From Candidatus Zhuqueibacterota bacterium (GTDB lineage: Bacteria > Zhuqueibacterota > Zhuqueibacteria > Zhuqueibacterales > Zhuqueibacteraceae): a stretch of DNA of 32,991 nt. The stretch spans positions 1 to 32,991 of the forward strand of contig JAKEEU010000325.1 of NCBI GenBank assembly GCA_022616415.1, given 5' to 3'. A program made the translations under genes and the position numbers. A model generated the notes under the pieces. That model was not told where the DNA came from, made no database searches, and was given only the letters and a program-made list of their open reading frames with translations. Shown here one piece after another: positions 14,453 through 22,414 of the stretch (position 1 is the first letter of the stretch; each line of letters starts with the position of its first letter).

Positions 14453-16201
14453 ATGCGTTGTAACAACTGTCATGCAGACAATCCAGCCCAGTTCAGCCAT
14501 TGCGCCGAATGTGGGCTGCCCTTGTTTTTAGCCGCGCTGAAAGAGATCAGCGATGACGGCGAAATTCAATTGCACTATATTTTTGCGAATGGCGCCACTA
14601 TCGGCCGGCATCAGGACAACTCCGTCGTTCTGCGCGACCCGTCGCTCTCGCGTTTTCACGCCCGCCTCGATTATAAAAAAGACAAATTTTTCATTCAAGA
14701 TTTGAGCAGCAGCAACGGCGTCATTGTCAATGAGGCCAAAGTGCGCCGCCGCGAGATTCGCGATTTTGACCGCCTCACGCTCGGCCAGACCGTGCTGCTG
14801 TTTCGCGCCGGCAACCCCGCCGCCGGCGCGCCTACCCACCATCCGCTTTTGCAAACTCAGGATGAGTTTCTCGCCGCGGTCAACCACATCAGTCAGCGCG
14901 CCAAGACTGCGGTTTTCTCGAATGAAGTATTGGAAATCGCGGCCCGCTTCGCCATCAACCTCACCCGCGCCGAGCGCGCGGTAATTTTTCTCTACGACAA
15001 CAACCGCAAGCTGCGGCCGGCGGCCTTTCACAACGTGACGCACAGCGACGTGAATCGCGACGAGTTCGAAGTCAGCCGCTCTTCCATTCTCGAAGCCGAG
15101 AATACCGGCGAAATGCTGATTCGCGAAGAGTGCCTGAACGACGCGCGCTATAAACACAACCAAAGCGTCCAGGCCTTGCAGCTCAACACGATCCTTTGCC
15201 TGCCGCTCAAATCATCGCATCCGCTCGAGACGGCGACGATATATGACGCATATATCGGGCGCCAATCAACTGAGGGGCAAGCCACTCAAGGGCAGGCTGT
15301 CAAAGGGGTTTTGTTCGGCATGCTCTATTTGGACAGCCGCCGCGCGCTGAAAGGCTTGCCGCAACACCGCAAAACGATGCTGCAGGTGCTGGCGGATCAG
15401 GTCGCGCTCACGATTGAAAACGCGCTGCTGCAAAAGGAAATACGCGAGAAGAAGCAGCTCAATCAGCAAATTGACGCTGCTAAAAATGCGCAGCAGCGTT
15501 TGTTTCCTGCCTCGTGCTTCTCGCACCCCCGCTTTGAGATGGCTTATCAGTATGCGCCGGCGCAGCAGGTCGGCGGTGATTATGTCGCGTTTCTGCCCTT
15601 GAGTGATACGCGTTTTCTGTTTGCGGTCGGCGACGTGGTCGGCAAAGGTTTGCCCGCCGGCTTGGTAGTGATGACCGTACACGGCGGCTTGTATGCGGAA
15701 ATTACGCATAACACCGAGCTGCTGACATTAACCCGCCATCTCGACCGCTTGATTTACGAATATGCCCATGGCAAAGTCTTCGTCACTTTTTTTGCGGGTG
15801 TGCTCAATGTCGAAACCATGCAGTTTGAATACACCAACGCCGGCCACAACCATCCGCTGCTCTACAGCCGCGCCCGCAAAAATTGGCAGGAGCTATCAGC
15901 CGCCGGCATGCCGTTGGGCGTGAACCCTGATATCAAACGCGCCGTCGAAACGATCACATTGCAATCCGGCGATCTGCTCACGCTATACACCGACGGTATC
16001 ACCGAAGCGCGCGACCGCGCTAAAAAACAATTCGGCAAAGCAGGCCTGAAAAAAGTCCTGAGCAGTTGGCTCATCTCACCCCCTGACGAGAAACCTCCCC
16101 TCGCCGAGCTTGTCAACGCGGTTTTCGCCCGCGCGCAACACTTCACCAACTACGAGCCACTCGAGGATGACACCACGCTGATGGCCATGGTGGTGAAGTA
16201 A
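14453..16201 (+). CDS. FHA-GAF-SpoIIE (PP2C-type) serine phosphatase with N-terminal zinc ribbon
   Basis: 582 aa. Domains in order: zinc ribbon (C3, C6, C17, C20); FHA domain (about 45-118) with phosphothreonine-pocket residues GR (51-52), S66, H69 and NG (88-89); a GAF domain (about 140-320); a coiled coil (about 325-350); and a SpoIIE/RsbU phosphatase domain (about 360-580). The phosphatase keeps its metal-binding acidic residues in VGGDYV, VGDVVGKGLPAGL, LYTDGITEA and EDDTTLM. Such proteins dephosphorylate anti-sigma-factor antagonists or other phosphoproteins in partner-switching pathways. A low-complexity QSTEGQATQGQ insert lies inside the GAF domain. The ATG at 14453 is chosen over an upstream TTG at 14411 because it begins the zinc ribbon. 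It follows the cyclase gene, so cAMP and phosphoprotein signalling may be linked. Confidence 0.92.
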   Translation: MRCNNCHADNPAQFSHCAECGLPLFLAALKEISDDGEIQLHYIFANGATIGRHQDNSVVLRDPSLSRFHARLDYKKDKFFIQDLSSSNGVIVNEAKVRRREIRDFDRLTLGQTVLLFRAGNPAAGAPTHHPLLQTQDEFLAAVNHISQRAKTAVFSNEVLEIAARFAINLTRAERAVIFLYDNNRKLRPAAFHNVTHSDVNRDEFEVSRSSILEAENTGEMLIREECLNDARYKHNQSVQALQLNTILCLPLKSSHPLETATIYDAYIGRQSTEGQATQGQAVKGVLFGMLYLDSRRALKGLPQHRKTMLQVLADQVALTIENALLQKEIREKKQLNQQIDAAKNAQQRLFPASCFSHPRFEMAYQYAPAQQVGGDYVAFLPLSDTRFLFAVGDVVGKGLPAGLVVMTVHGGLYAEITHNTELLTLTRHLDRLIYEYAHGKVFVTFFAGVLNVETMQFEYTNAGHNHPLLYSRARKNWQELSAAGMPLGVNPDIKRAVETITLQSGDLLTLYTDGITEARDRAKKQFGKAGLKKVLSSWLISPPDEKPPLAELVNAVFARAQHFTNYEPLEDDTTLMAMVVK

Positions 16202-16233
16202 CCCCGTCGGCTCGACTGGAAGGCAGTTTTTAA

Positions 16234-16282
16234 AAATTTTGCAAATTTAAAATTGTAAATTTTCAATTTAAAATTTACAATA
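16234..16282. repeat. Heptanucleotide-period A/T array, NNNAATT type
   Basis: About seven 7-nt steps ending in ATT or AATT (GCAAATT, TAAAATT, GTAAATT and so on) lie 33 nt after the phosphatase stop. Its halves are also roughly inverted copies (AAATTTAAAATTG against CAATTTAAAATTT), so the array is palindromic like the others. A/T-richness makes chance periodicity more likely here than in the other arrays. Confidence 0.5.
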
Positions 16283-16351
16283 TTTCTTCTCCGGCCAATA
16301 TTCTGTTTCCCGCCCATTAAAATCTCTTGCTTAAGGGAAAGGAGCAGTAAA

Positions 16352-17899
16352 ATGAACCACAGATACCGGCTTTATTTCCTGCTTTCTTGCTTTGTGTTTA
16401 GCGCGATGACTCGGGCTGTTTCGCAGGAGCAGCCACAACCCGAAAAGCACTGGGTGAGATGGCGACTCATTGAAGTGGCCAGAAAACCCCTAGCGGACAG
16501 CATTTTGGTGCAATTGCAACAGGGCGTATTTTTTCAAAGACTGGCGCGCCAGCACTCGCTGCATGCTTCGTCAAACGAAGGCGGCGAGATCGGCTGGGCA
16601 GTGCTGGATAGCGTGGACAGCGGCTTCAAAACCGCGCTTGCCTCCTTTGAACAAAAAATATTTGGAATTGTCAAAATATTGTTTGCTCTTGGCCATTTTG
16701 CCTGTATTTTATTCTGTATTCGACATTTATTCAAGGCCATGAAACCTTTGTTGGAAATACTCGCGAAAGGCAAGCGCCATCAAACGGATGATTTGGACGA
16801 AGTTCTGCAATTGGCGCTGAAACACGAGGCAATCGTTGCGGACTTGGTGGAGTTTTCCGCACATCAGCAAGCCAGTGTTGCAGCGCGCGCCATTTGGGTC
16901 ATCCGAAAAATAGCCGAGACCAACCCCGCGTTGCTGAAGGCCGACAAGCGCCACCTCATCAACAAGCTGACCCAATCGCCGCATTGGGAAGTCAAGGCCG
17001 AATTATGCCACATCATTCCCTTATTGTCTTTGACTCAGGCAGAAACCATGCAGGCAATAAAATTTTTCGAGTTGTGTCAAAACGATGCGAGCAAGAAATA
17101 TACTGAAAGAAATGGAGCATGCATGATGAACGAACAATCCCGCCGAGAATTTCTCAAAACCGGGTTTAACGCCGTGGTGGCGTATGCGCTATTCGACGCG
17201 TTGTTCGCGCGCGACGCTTTCGTGCGCGAAATTAAGCCGCTAGCATACAAATGGGCGCGGGAGCTGAACGATGTGTGTCTGGATTTGCGCCGGCGCAGCA
17301 TCACGCTGGTGCAGTGGCAGGAGCACGTCGAAAAGCTGCTCGAGCGCATCGAGCTGAAAGACCTGTTGCAGCTCATCGATTTTGACAAGCTCACCAAGGA
17401 TTTTGTGTTTCCCGATCTGGGCGTCAACACCAAGAACGTGCGCATGCCCAAGCTCGAAGGCTTGCCGGAGCAGCCGGCTTTCTTTTCAAAGATTTTCGGC
17501 TTGAAACAGGGCCGCGCCATCATTCCGCACGGCCACAAAAATATGGTCTCCGCCCATCTCGTGCTGAAAGGCGAGTTTGAATTGCGCCATTACGACAAAG
17601 TAAAGGACGAGGCCGATCATATCATCATGACACCGACGATCGACACGCTTGCCCAAGCCGGCGATGCCTCGTCGATTTCGGATGACAAAAATAATATCCA
17701 TTGGTTCATCACCCGCAGCGATCATGCGTTCACGTTCGACACGATCATGACCAACATCGATCCGAATTTTGGCAAGGCATACGACATCGAGAACATCGAT
17801 CCGGCAGAAGCGGAAAAGCTTTCCGGCAATCTGCTGCGCGTCAAAAAGCTGAGCGTTGATGAGGCGCTGCGGAAGTACGGGAAAGAGATGCATCATTAG
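16352..17899 (+). CDS. Mosaic ORF: truncated parvulin + TM/HEAT segment + Tat-exported cupin protein
   Basis: 515 aa as one open frame, but it reads like pieces of three genes. Residues 1-24 are a signal peptide. Residues 33-100 resemble a parvulin (PpiC) isomerase (ILVQLQQGVFFQRLARQHS, then GGEIGWAVLDSV...F) that stops before the family's last strands. Residues 104-125 are a membrane helix and 128-245 look like HEAT-type helical repeats. At residues 258-259 two Met follow a GGAG site (17114-17117), then SRREFLKTGF, a twin-arginine-type signal motif, and about 245 residues ending in a cupin (IPHGHKNMVSAHLVLKGEFELR with metal-binding His, and NNIHWFITRSDHAF). An export signal in the middle of a chain makes little sense, so the cupin is probably made from its own start at 17123 or 17126. 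The upstream part is then a chimeric remnant that lost its stop codon. The cupin's substrate is unknown. Confidence 0.7.
   Translation: MNHRYRLYFLLSCFVFSAMTRAVSQEQPQPEKHWVRWRLIEVARKPLADSILVQLQQGVFFQRLARQHSLHASSNEGGEIGWAVLDSVDSGFKTALASFEQKIFGIVKILFALGHFACILFCIRHLFKAMKPLLEILAKGKRHQTDDLDEVLQLALKHEAIVADLVEFSAHQQASVAARAIWVIRKIAETNPALLKADKRHLINKLTQSPHWEVKAELCHIIPLLSLTQAETMQAIKFFELCQNDASKKYTERNGACMMNEQSRREFLKTGFNAVVAYALFDALFARDAFVREIKPLAYKWARELNDVCLDLRRRSITLVQWQEHVEKLLERIELKDLLQLIDFDKLTKDFVFPDLGVNTKNVRMPKLEGLPEQPAFFSKIFGLKQGRAIIPHGHKNMVSAHLVLKGEFELRHYDKVKDEADHIIMTPTIDTLAQAGDASSISDDKNNIHWFITRSDHAFTFDTIMTNIDPNFGKAYDIENIDPAEAEKLSGNLLRVKKLSVDEALRKYGKEMHH
17110..17128 (+). promoter_or_regulatory. Internal ribosome site and start of the cupin gene
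   Basis: GGAG at 17114-17117 is 5 nt before ATG 17123 and 8 nt before ATG 17126. The codons after it give MNEQSRREFLK, a new N-terminus with a Tat-type RR motif. This supports translation of a separate 257-residue cupin (17126-17899) inside the longer open frame. Confidence 0.6.
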
Positions 17900-17941
17900 T
17901 CTATTACAAATTGAATCGTTGCCCAAAAAGCAAAAATTTTC

Positions 17942-17993
17942 TTACGCATTACGTTTTACGGTTCACGTGATACGTAATGCGTGAAACGTAAAA
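17942..17993. repeat. Palindromic heptanucleotide array, ACG/CGT type
   Basis: ACG or GCG recurs every 7 nt for seven steps (TTACG, CATTACG, TTTTACG, GTTCACG, TGATACG, TAATGCG, TGAAACG). Units left of the centre (near 17967) are inverted relative to those on the right, for example GCATTACG with CGTAATGC. It lies between the cupin stop (17899) and the next gene (18035). The core and period match the array at 14374-14408. Confidence 0.75.
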
Positions 17994-18034
17994 ACTGATT
18001 TGATTAAGGCTCATCCGTGTTAGGAGAAATAGCA

Positions 18035-18472
18035 ATGGCAAAGCGAAAAGTACAAACATTTTTTTACGGCTCGTACATGAATTTTGCTGTGCTCAAAGAA
18101 ATGGGGATCATTCCGGAGCGGTGGGAAGTCGTGAAATTGAGCGGTTATGCTATTCGCATCGAGCCGCGCGCCAATCTCGTGCCTTCGGAGCAACACTGCG
18201 TGTATGGCATCATTACCACGGCGACGCACGAGGAGCTGGCGCGTTTATATGCGCACGCGAAAGAGGTGTTGGGCGAAACCTATCTGCCCGAGGCCGTGCT
18301 CGTCGAAACGCTGGACGGCAAATGGCTGCCGGCGTTGTGCTACATCTGTCACGACATGAAGCTGCGGCCGCCGGCAAACGACTACGTTGACCGTATCGTC
18401 AAGCCGGCGCGGGAATTGGGATTTCCCGAATGGTATATCGAACGTATCGAAAGTTTTCGATCGGTTGCATGA
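18035..18472 (+). CDS. Gamma-glutamylcyclotransferase-like (GGCT/AIG2-type) protein
   Basis: 145 aa from the ATG at 18035, preceded by AGGAG; a GTG at 18017 would place the ribosome site inside the gene. The N-terminal VQTFFYGSYMN (about residues 6-16) is the substrate-binding Y-G-S/T motif of the gamma-glutamylcyclotransferase fold, followed by LSGYAIRIEPRANLVPSEQHCVYGIITTATHEELARLY and YLPEAVLVETLDGKWLPALCYI. These proteins release 5-oxoproline from gamma-glutamyl amines or peptides; the natural substrate here is unknown. There is no signal peptide. Its stop overlaps the start of the alpha/beta hydrolase remnant (ATGA), so the two were an operon. Confidence 0.8.
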   Translation: MAKRKVQTFFYGSYMNFAVLKEMGIIPERWEVVKLSGYAIRIEPRANLVPSEQHCVYGIITTATHEELARLYAHAKEVLGETYLPEAVLVETLDGKWLPALCYICHDMKLRPPANDYVDRIVKPARELGFPEWYIERIESFRSVA

Positions 18473-18810
18473 GAAAGCTGGCACTGATGGCGGCTACGAT
18501 TGTGATAAGCTTCGTTTATCATTTCGATGCTTCTGCACAAATTCTCGCTGCTGCCACAAGCTGTTCAACTTTTAGCATCGGTGAGCACAATCTTTATGCA
18601 TGCGTTTACGGCAGCGGCCCTGCCACCGCCGTGCTCGAAGCCGGCATGCGTGAAGACTCACTCACTTGGCGGCTTGTGGTTGATGACTTGTCGAAATTTT
18701 CCACGGTCATCGCGTACGATCGCGCCGGGATGGGACATAGCGATGCGGGCGCCGCGCCAAGAACCTCCGTGAAAATTGCTCAGGAACTAAAAGCTTTGCT
18801 GGCCCGGTTC
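18469..18810 (+). pseudogene. 5' fragment of an exported alpha/beta hydrolase
   Basis: It starts at an ATG overlapping the previous stop (ATGA). A signal peptide (MRKLALMAATIVISF...ASA-Q) precedes a typical alpha/beta-hydrolase N-terminal half: YACVYGSGPATAVLEAG, TWRLVVDDLSKFSTVIAYDRAGMGHSD, then SVKIAQELKALLAR. The nucleophile elbow (G-x-S-x-G), the acid and the histidine, which should follow over about 170 more residues, are absent. From about 18808 the DNA instead matches the 3' end of a phosphatase gene on the other strand, and the frame runs on without homology to 18975. This is a clean junction between two broken genes. Confidence 0.75.
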
Positions 18811-19602
18811 AAATGCGCGATCACTTCTTGCGGAGATTTTTCGGCGGCGGCTTGGAACAATTCTTTGGCGCGCTCTTCGCCGAGCAGCTCGTTTTGGGTA
18901 TTGAACATCTCGGTGAACCCGTCGCTCATAAAGAGCACGGTGTCGCCCGGATTCAAACTCAACACTTTCTCCTGATAGGGAAAAGCGGAAAAACTTCCCA
19001 GCGGCATGCCTTTCAGCTCGATCTCTTCCACGCTTCGGCTCGCGGCGCGATAAACCAGCGTGTACGGCATGCCGGCAGCGGCGACGTGCATTTGATTTCC
19101 TCGAAACTTCGCCACCGTCATCGCCATAAACATTTGCCGCAATCCCAACTCCTTGAAGGTGGCGAGATTTGCCGCCGGCGCTGGTTGAATCGCGATGGAA
19201 GATGAGGCTTTGTAAATTCCGGAAAGAAGCCGGCTGTTCCCGACTTTTGGCGGTTTCGATTGCACCGAACCGGTATTGCAATTGTCCATCCAGCCAAACC
19301 TCGGCAGCACCGCGCAATGTTAATGAAAATCCCAATGGCGCCTCGTGCCGCGCCGAATCAACTTCCAACCCATAACGAAACCAGCCCTGTCCGCGCCAAT
19401 TCTCGAATGGAAAGCTTCCGAACGGGAGGCGTTGCCAATCGCGGTCATCAAACTTCGGCCGCGTCCATTTATCTTGATCGGGAGCTTCGGCGAGAAAAGC
19501 AAAGAATGGCGGATAGATGATTTGGCGGTCCGGTTGCGCATGAGACTGCCGAATCAATAGCAGGATGAATACCAGTAAATAACGGCGTATCGAATTGAGC
19601 AT
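18780..19602 (-). pseudogene. Broken membrane-sensor SpoIIE phosphatase gene
   Basis: Two frames carry the two ends of one kind of protein. From 19602, a signal peptide (MLNSIRRYLLVFILLLI...SHA-Q) leads into a beta-rich extracytoplasmic sensor (DDRDWQRLPFGSFP, GWFRYGLEVDSARH, LSLTLRGAAEVWLDGQL in outline) that ends near RFGAIETAKSREQP, around 19230. The other frame then gives a SpoIIE/PP2C C-terminal half: FMAMTVAKFRGNQMHVAAAGMPYTLVYR, GMPLGSF, SLNPGDTVLFMSDGFTEM. The transmembrane region, linker and first half of the phosphatase, several hundred residues, are gone, the frames do not match, and the last 25 or so residues are cut at the junction with the hydrolase fragment. It is an internally deleted pseudogene. 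Confidence 0.75.
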
Positions 19603-19616
19603 ATTGTAGTTTCATG

Positions 19617-19705
19617 TTGTCTTCCTAAGAATCCTTTTTCGCACTAGCACAGTGCTCGAAATGAAAAAAGATTCCTGCGGCATGACAGGTTCTTGTCATA
19701 CCTGA
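19617..19705. repeat. Degenerate palindromic repeat (TGTC...GACA family)
   Basis: TGTCTTCCTAAGAATCCTTTTT on the left roughly pairs with AAAAAAGATTCCTGCGGCATGACA on the right around GCACTAGCACAGTGC. The centre, read on the other strand, shares GAGCACTGTGCTAGTG-like sequence with the copies at 1414-1487 and 26912-26992. It abuts and replaces the 3' end of the serine hydrolase remnant. Confidence 0.55.
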
Positions 19706-19960
19706 ATAGTTACGGCGCGCGATGAGTGTTATTATGCCTGCGAGTTTGTGCTCATCTATGTAACGCTGCATCTGCTTTTGCGCCCCCTCCGGCTTGGCTG
19801 CCGCAAAACCCATTTTTTCCGGCGAAGTGGTTGAGAAGCCGTTTTGCTGAGCCAGGATGGAGGTTGGCGCCAGCAGCATCAAGGTGGCGAGCGCTAATGC
19901 GCGGATAAATTTGATGAATGAGCTTCGCAAAACGGATGAGATCGGGGAGAACCGCCGCAT
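19625..19960 (-). pseudogene. 5' fragment of a beta-lactamase-like serine hydrolase
   Basis: A signal peptide (about residues 1-37, ending SILA-Q) is followed by TTSPEKMGFAAAK and MQRYIDEHKLAGIITLIARR (to about residue 83, base 19712). This is the characteristic beginning of class C beta-lactamase-related serine hydrolases (D/E-x-H-x-x-P/A-G at the first strand). The catalytic SxxK and all later motifs, about 300 residues, are missing. The last 28 codons of the open frame are not homologous and are encoded by the palindromic repeat at 19617-19705. The gene has clearly been cut, with the repeat at the breakpoint. Confidence 0.75.
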
Positions 19961-20051
19961 GGCAATAACGGCAATAAAAGAAGGCGCCGTGGCGAGAGGA
20001 ATTGCGGGGAAATTTGCAGATAGGCGTCGCGAGTGATTTCAGCTTAAAATC

Positions 20052-20774
20052 TCATTCCAATTTCACCTCTTTGACATCAATCCAGACGAAAGTAGGTTTT
20101 GCACGGGAACGGCCGTCGGCGGCGCGGGGTACCACATACCGCTTTGTAGGAATGAGCAACCCGGAGAAATTTTCATATTCCGAGCAGTAGTGGGCGGCTT
20201 TCGCCCAAGAGGCGTAGACTTCGGGATCATAGTCGAAGCGCCGCAAGCGCAAGCGGTCGTCGAAATAAAAAACCTGCTCGCGGCAATGCGTGGGAATCGT
20301 TTCCGGGAAACTAACCGCCAGCCGGCGCCAGGTTTCGCCGTTCTCCTGCCATGGCTCGATCTCCTTGGTCTCCACGCCTGCCATCGTGAGCAGAAACGGC
20401 GTGGTGAAATAATTCCACGAGGCGTAGCCGGCAAAATACAGCAAATCCAGCCAATCCCACCACAGGTTGTGGCGAAACGTTCGAAAGGCGGCGCGCGGCG
20501 AGACGCGCCCATCGAGAATTTCGCCAGCGTCGGATTCTATCCAAACGCGGTCGGGCATAAAAATTCCGCGCGTATGCCGGCGCGGATAATCATGCATTAC
20601 CGTTCGCGGCAATCGCGTTGAAATCTCGAAGCGTCTTTCTTCTCCTCCCATAAATTTAAAACGTGACGCAAAGGCAAGGCCGCCAAATGCCAGCCGCGCA
20701 GTTAGGCTTTTGCAAGACCGCCAAAGCTCCATGCCGCCGTGCGCGTCAATGACTTGTTCGAGAAGTGTTGCCAT
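20052..20774 (-). CDS. Conserved hypothetical protein (AhGG motif, LolA-like pattern)
   Basis: 240 aa from the ATG at 20774; a TTG at 20834 would add a hydrophobic stretch but starts inside a repeat element. The N-terminal VIDAHGGMELWRSCKSLTARLAFGGLAF is the common opening of outer-membrane-lipoprotein-sorting-like (LolA/LolB fold) hypothetical proteins. It is followed by many strand-forming segments (RRFEISTRLPRTVMHDY, DRVWIES, RLRRFDYDPEVYASWAKAAHYCSEYENFSGLLIPTKRYV in outline) and the tail FVWIDVKEVKLE. No catalytic motif is visible. If only the shorter form is made it is probably cytoplasmic. It is the one apparently intact gene in the decayed stretch 18.5-21.2 kb. Confidence 0.7.
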   Translation of the reverse strand: MATLLEQVIDAHGGMELWRSCKSLTARLAFGGLAFASRFKFMGGEERRFEISTRLPRTVMHDYPRRHTRGIFMPDRVWIESDAGEILDGRVSPRAAFRTFRHNLWWDWLDLLYFAGYASWNYFTTPFLLTMAGVETKEIEPWQENGETWRRLAVSFPETIPTHCREQVFYFDDRLRLRRFDYDPEVYASWAKAAHYCSEYENFSGLLIPTKRYVVPRAADGRSRAKPTFVWIDVKEVKLE

Positions 20775-20828
20775 GCCTGGTTGAGAAAACGATTTAAAAA
20801 CCGGAATCAATAAAGACAAAACGACTAA

Positions 20829-20858
20829 GGGCAAGACAATTTTTCAATCATTTTGCCC
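20829..20858. repeat. Small inverted repeat GGGCAA...TTGCCC
   Basis: GGGCAAGACAATT and AATCATTTTGCCC are imperfect inverted copies. A related string (GGCAAAACGATTTTGGGCAA) lies at 10101-10120 downstream of the permease gene, and ATCGTTGCCCAAAAA occurs at 17917-17931. It may be a short dispersed repeat. It supplies the TTG and upstream bases of the gene to its left. Confidence 0.35.
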
Positions 20859-20898
20859 AAAAACGAATTGACCGCATTATCAATCCTTCAAATGATTC

Positions 20899-21150
20899 TT
20901 GTTATATATGACAGAACGTAAAATCGAACGTTCAAGCGCAATGGCAATGCGCCATATATTTAGACGATTGAGGACGGAAAAGCGGATTGTTGATGCCGGC
21001 GTCGTTGGCATAAATCTCGAAGACGGTTTGGTTGAAGGCGTCTCGTTGCGTGTCGTTGATGAGCAATGCGCACGCATTGTCGCGGTCAGGGAAACTGCCG
21101 CTCAAATGGGATTGCACCTGGTTATTAATGCCAGGGTCGATAGAATTTGA
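20899..21150 (+). pseudogene. Fragment of an isocitrate lyase/PEP mutase-family gene
   Basis: From about 20980 the frame reads KRIVDAGVVGINLEDG, then CARIVAVRETAAQMGLHLVINARVD, and stops at 21150. This is the central strand-helix segment of the ICL/PEPM family, where the usual form is A-G-A-x-G-I-N-L-E-D-G and R-I-x-A-V-R-x-A-A-x-x-x-G-x-x-L-V-I-N-A-R-T-D. Here the T before the metal-ligand Asp is V, and both the substrate loop upstream and the whole second half are missing. About 55 of some 270 residues remain. Sequence before 20980 is not recognisable. Confidence 0.6.
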
Positions 21151-21203
21151 GCGCCAAAAACCTTTAAAAACAGATCAAGTTTTTCGCCCACTTAAATAGA
21201 AAT

Positions 21204-21255
21204 CCCACAGAAAACTTTTACTTTCATATTTCCGTGGAATTTCCAATTCTGTGGG
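21204..21255. repeat. Inverted repeat CCCACAGAA...TTCTGTGGG
   Basis: Perfect 9-bp arms (21204-21212 and 21247-21255) enclose a 34-nt centre containing TTTCCGTGGAATTTCC, which resembles a further internal copy of the arm. The right half lies inside the end of the GT-C-like gene and encodes its last residues and stop codon. Confidence 0.6.
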
Positions 21256-22414
21256 TGGATTCATCTTGTCGAGTTGAGGTGGGGCTTCGCTGGATATTTA
21301 CATTATCATCGTCCGGAAGCAGCTTGATCAAATTATCGAGCGCCAACGGAATCAACAGCAGATAGAGCGGCATCCAAAGGCGGGTTTCTCGAATCGACCC
21401 GACGATATAGTGGATAATGATAAACAAGGGCGCAATGGAAGCGGCGATTCGCAGAAAAACCGGATGTTCGCGAAAACGATATATGCCGAGCACGATCAAC
21501 GGGCCAAGCAAAAAAAGCAGATGCAAATTAGCGACGAGTGCTCCCCAGGTGTGTTGCGGTGAAAGCAAGGGAATGTTGAGCCGAATATCTTGTGTCAGGA
21601 ACCAAATCGGCGTGGGGGAAGTTATCAGCCAGCGCAAGCTGAAATAGGGCAAAGCCACGACAGCGACTGCAACGAGTAAACGCCGCCACGAGCAAGGGCC
21701 AAACCATTCGCGCAAAAAAAGAATCGGCAGAAGTATCCACGTGGTCTCGCGATTGAATGTTCCCACAAATAACACGGCACAAAGTAAAATAAAACGACCG
21801 CGATAAATTGCAAGCAGCGCCAGGCTGAAAATCAAAACATTCATTAAATCTGCCGTCTCGATAACGGAAGGGCCTTGGATATGAAAAAGAGAAACCCCGA
21901 TCAAGATATCAAACCACAACACTCCCGCGAGTGCGGCCATGCCGGAGAAAAATGAACGCAGATAGTTGAAAAAGGCAAGCTGGCAGAAGACGAGAATAAG
22001 AATCTTCAGCCCGAAATCCCACGTCAACATATTGATGAGCGGCAGGCTCTTATGCAGGCTGAAAATCAAATAGGGAACAAAAATCCGATAAACATAAGGG
22101 CCGGGCAGCGTTTGATCAACGACCCCATCAAGATACTCTTGAAATTCTCCCTGAATTCGTACCTCGGGAAAGCGCGACTGCAAATGCATTGGCGCGCGAT
22201 CGATAATGCAAATCATGACGGCAGCCCCGGCAAAGATGAGCAACAGCGCGAGATGCCGTCGATTACTTTGAATTGGGATTTTGTCAAGTAGGCCTGAATT
22301 CACGCTAAATTTCGAATTTGGTTGCTTTTCTCGACCAATCGTATTACATTTTAATGTTGAAATTTCTCCATTCAAAAAGAAAATTATCCAACGGGAGGTT
22401 ATAATTTTATGCAA
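21224..22414 (-). CDS. Polytopic membrane protein, GT-C glycosyltransferase-like
   Basis: Up to 396 aa. About nine hydrophobic helices are visible (first near residues 54-71, last near 345-362). The first outside loop carries LPGPYVYRIFVPYLIFSLH, and a later one TFNRETTWILLPILFL. Loops with an acidic start, an R-x-x-x-P pattern and an N-R-E-T helix cap are seen in GT-C-fold lipid-linked sugar transferases and their relatives, so a glycolipid or exopolysaccharide role is plausible but not proven. The start is unclear: the frame opens with TTG at 22414, overlapping the divergent gene, and no ATG occurs before the first helix, so a TTG or GTG (for example GTG near 22303) is probably used. The C-terminal 12 residues and stop derive from a repeat. 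Confidence 0.65.
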   Translation of the reverse strand: MHKIITSRWIIFFLNGEISTLKCNTIGREKQPNSKFSVNSGLLDKIPIQSNRRHLALLLIFAGAAVMICIIDRAPMHLQSRFPEVRIQGEFQEYLDGVVDQTLPGPYVYRIFVPYLIFSLHKSLPLINMLTWDFGLKILILVFCQLAFFNYLRSFFSGMAALAGVLWFDILIGVSLFHIQGPSVIETADLMNVLIFSLALLAIYRGRFILLCAVLFVGTFNRETTWILLPILFLREWFGPCSWRRLLVAVAVVALPYFSLRWLITSPTPIWFLTQDIRLNIPLLSPQHTWGALVANLHLLFLLGPLIVLGIYRFREHPVFLRIAASIAPLFIIIHYIVGSIRETRLWMPLYLLLIPLALDNLIKLLPDDDNVNIQRSPTSTRQDESTHRIGNSTEI

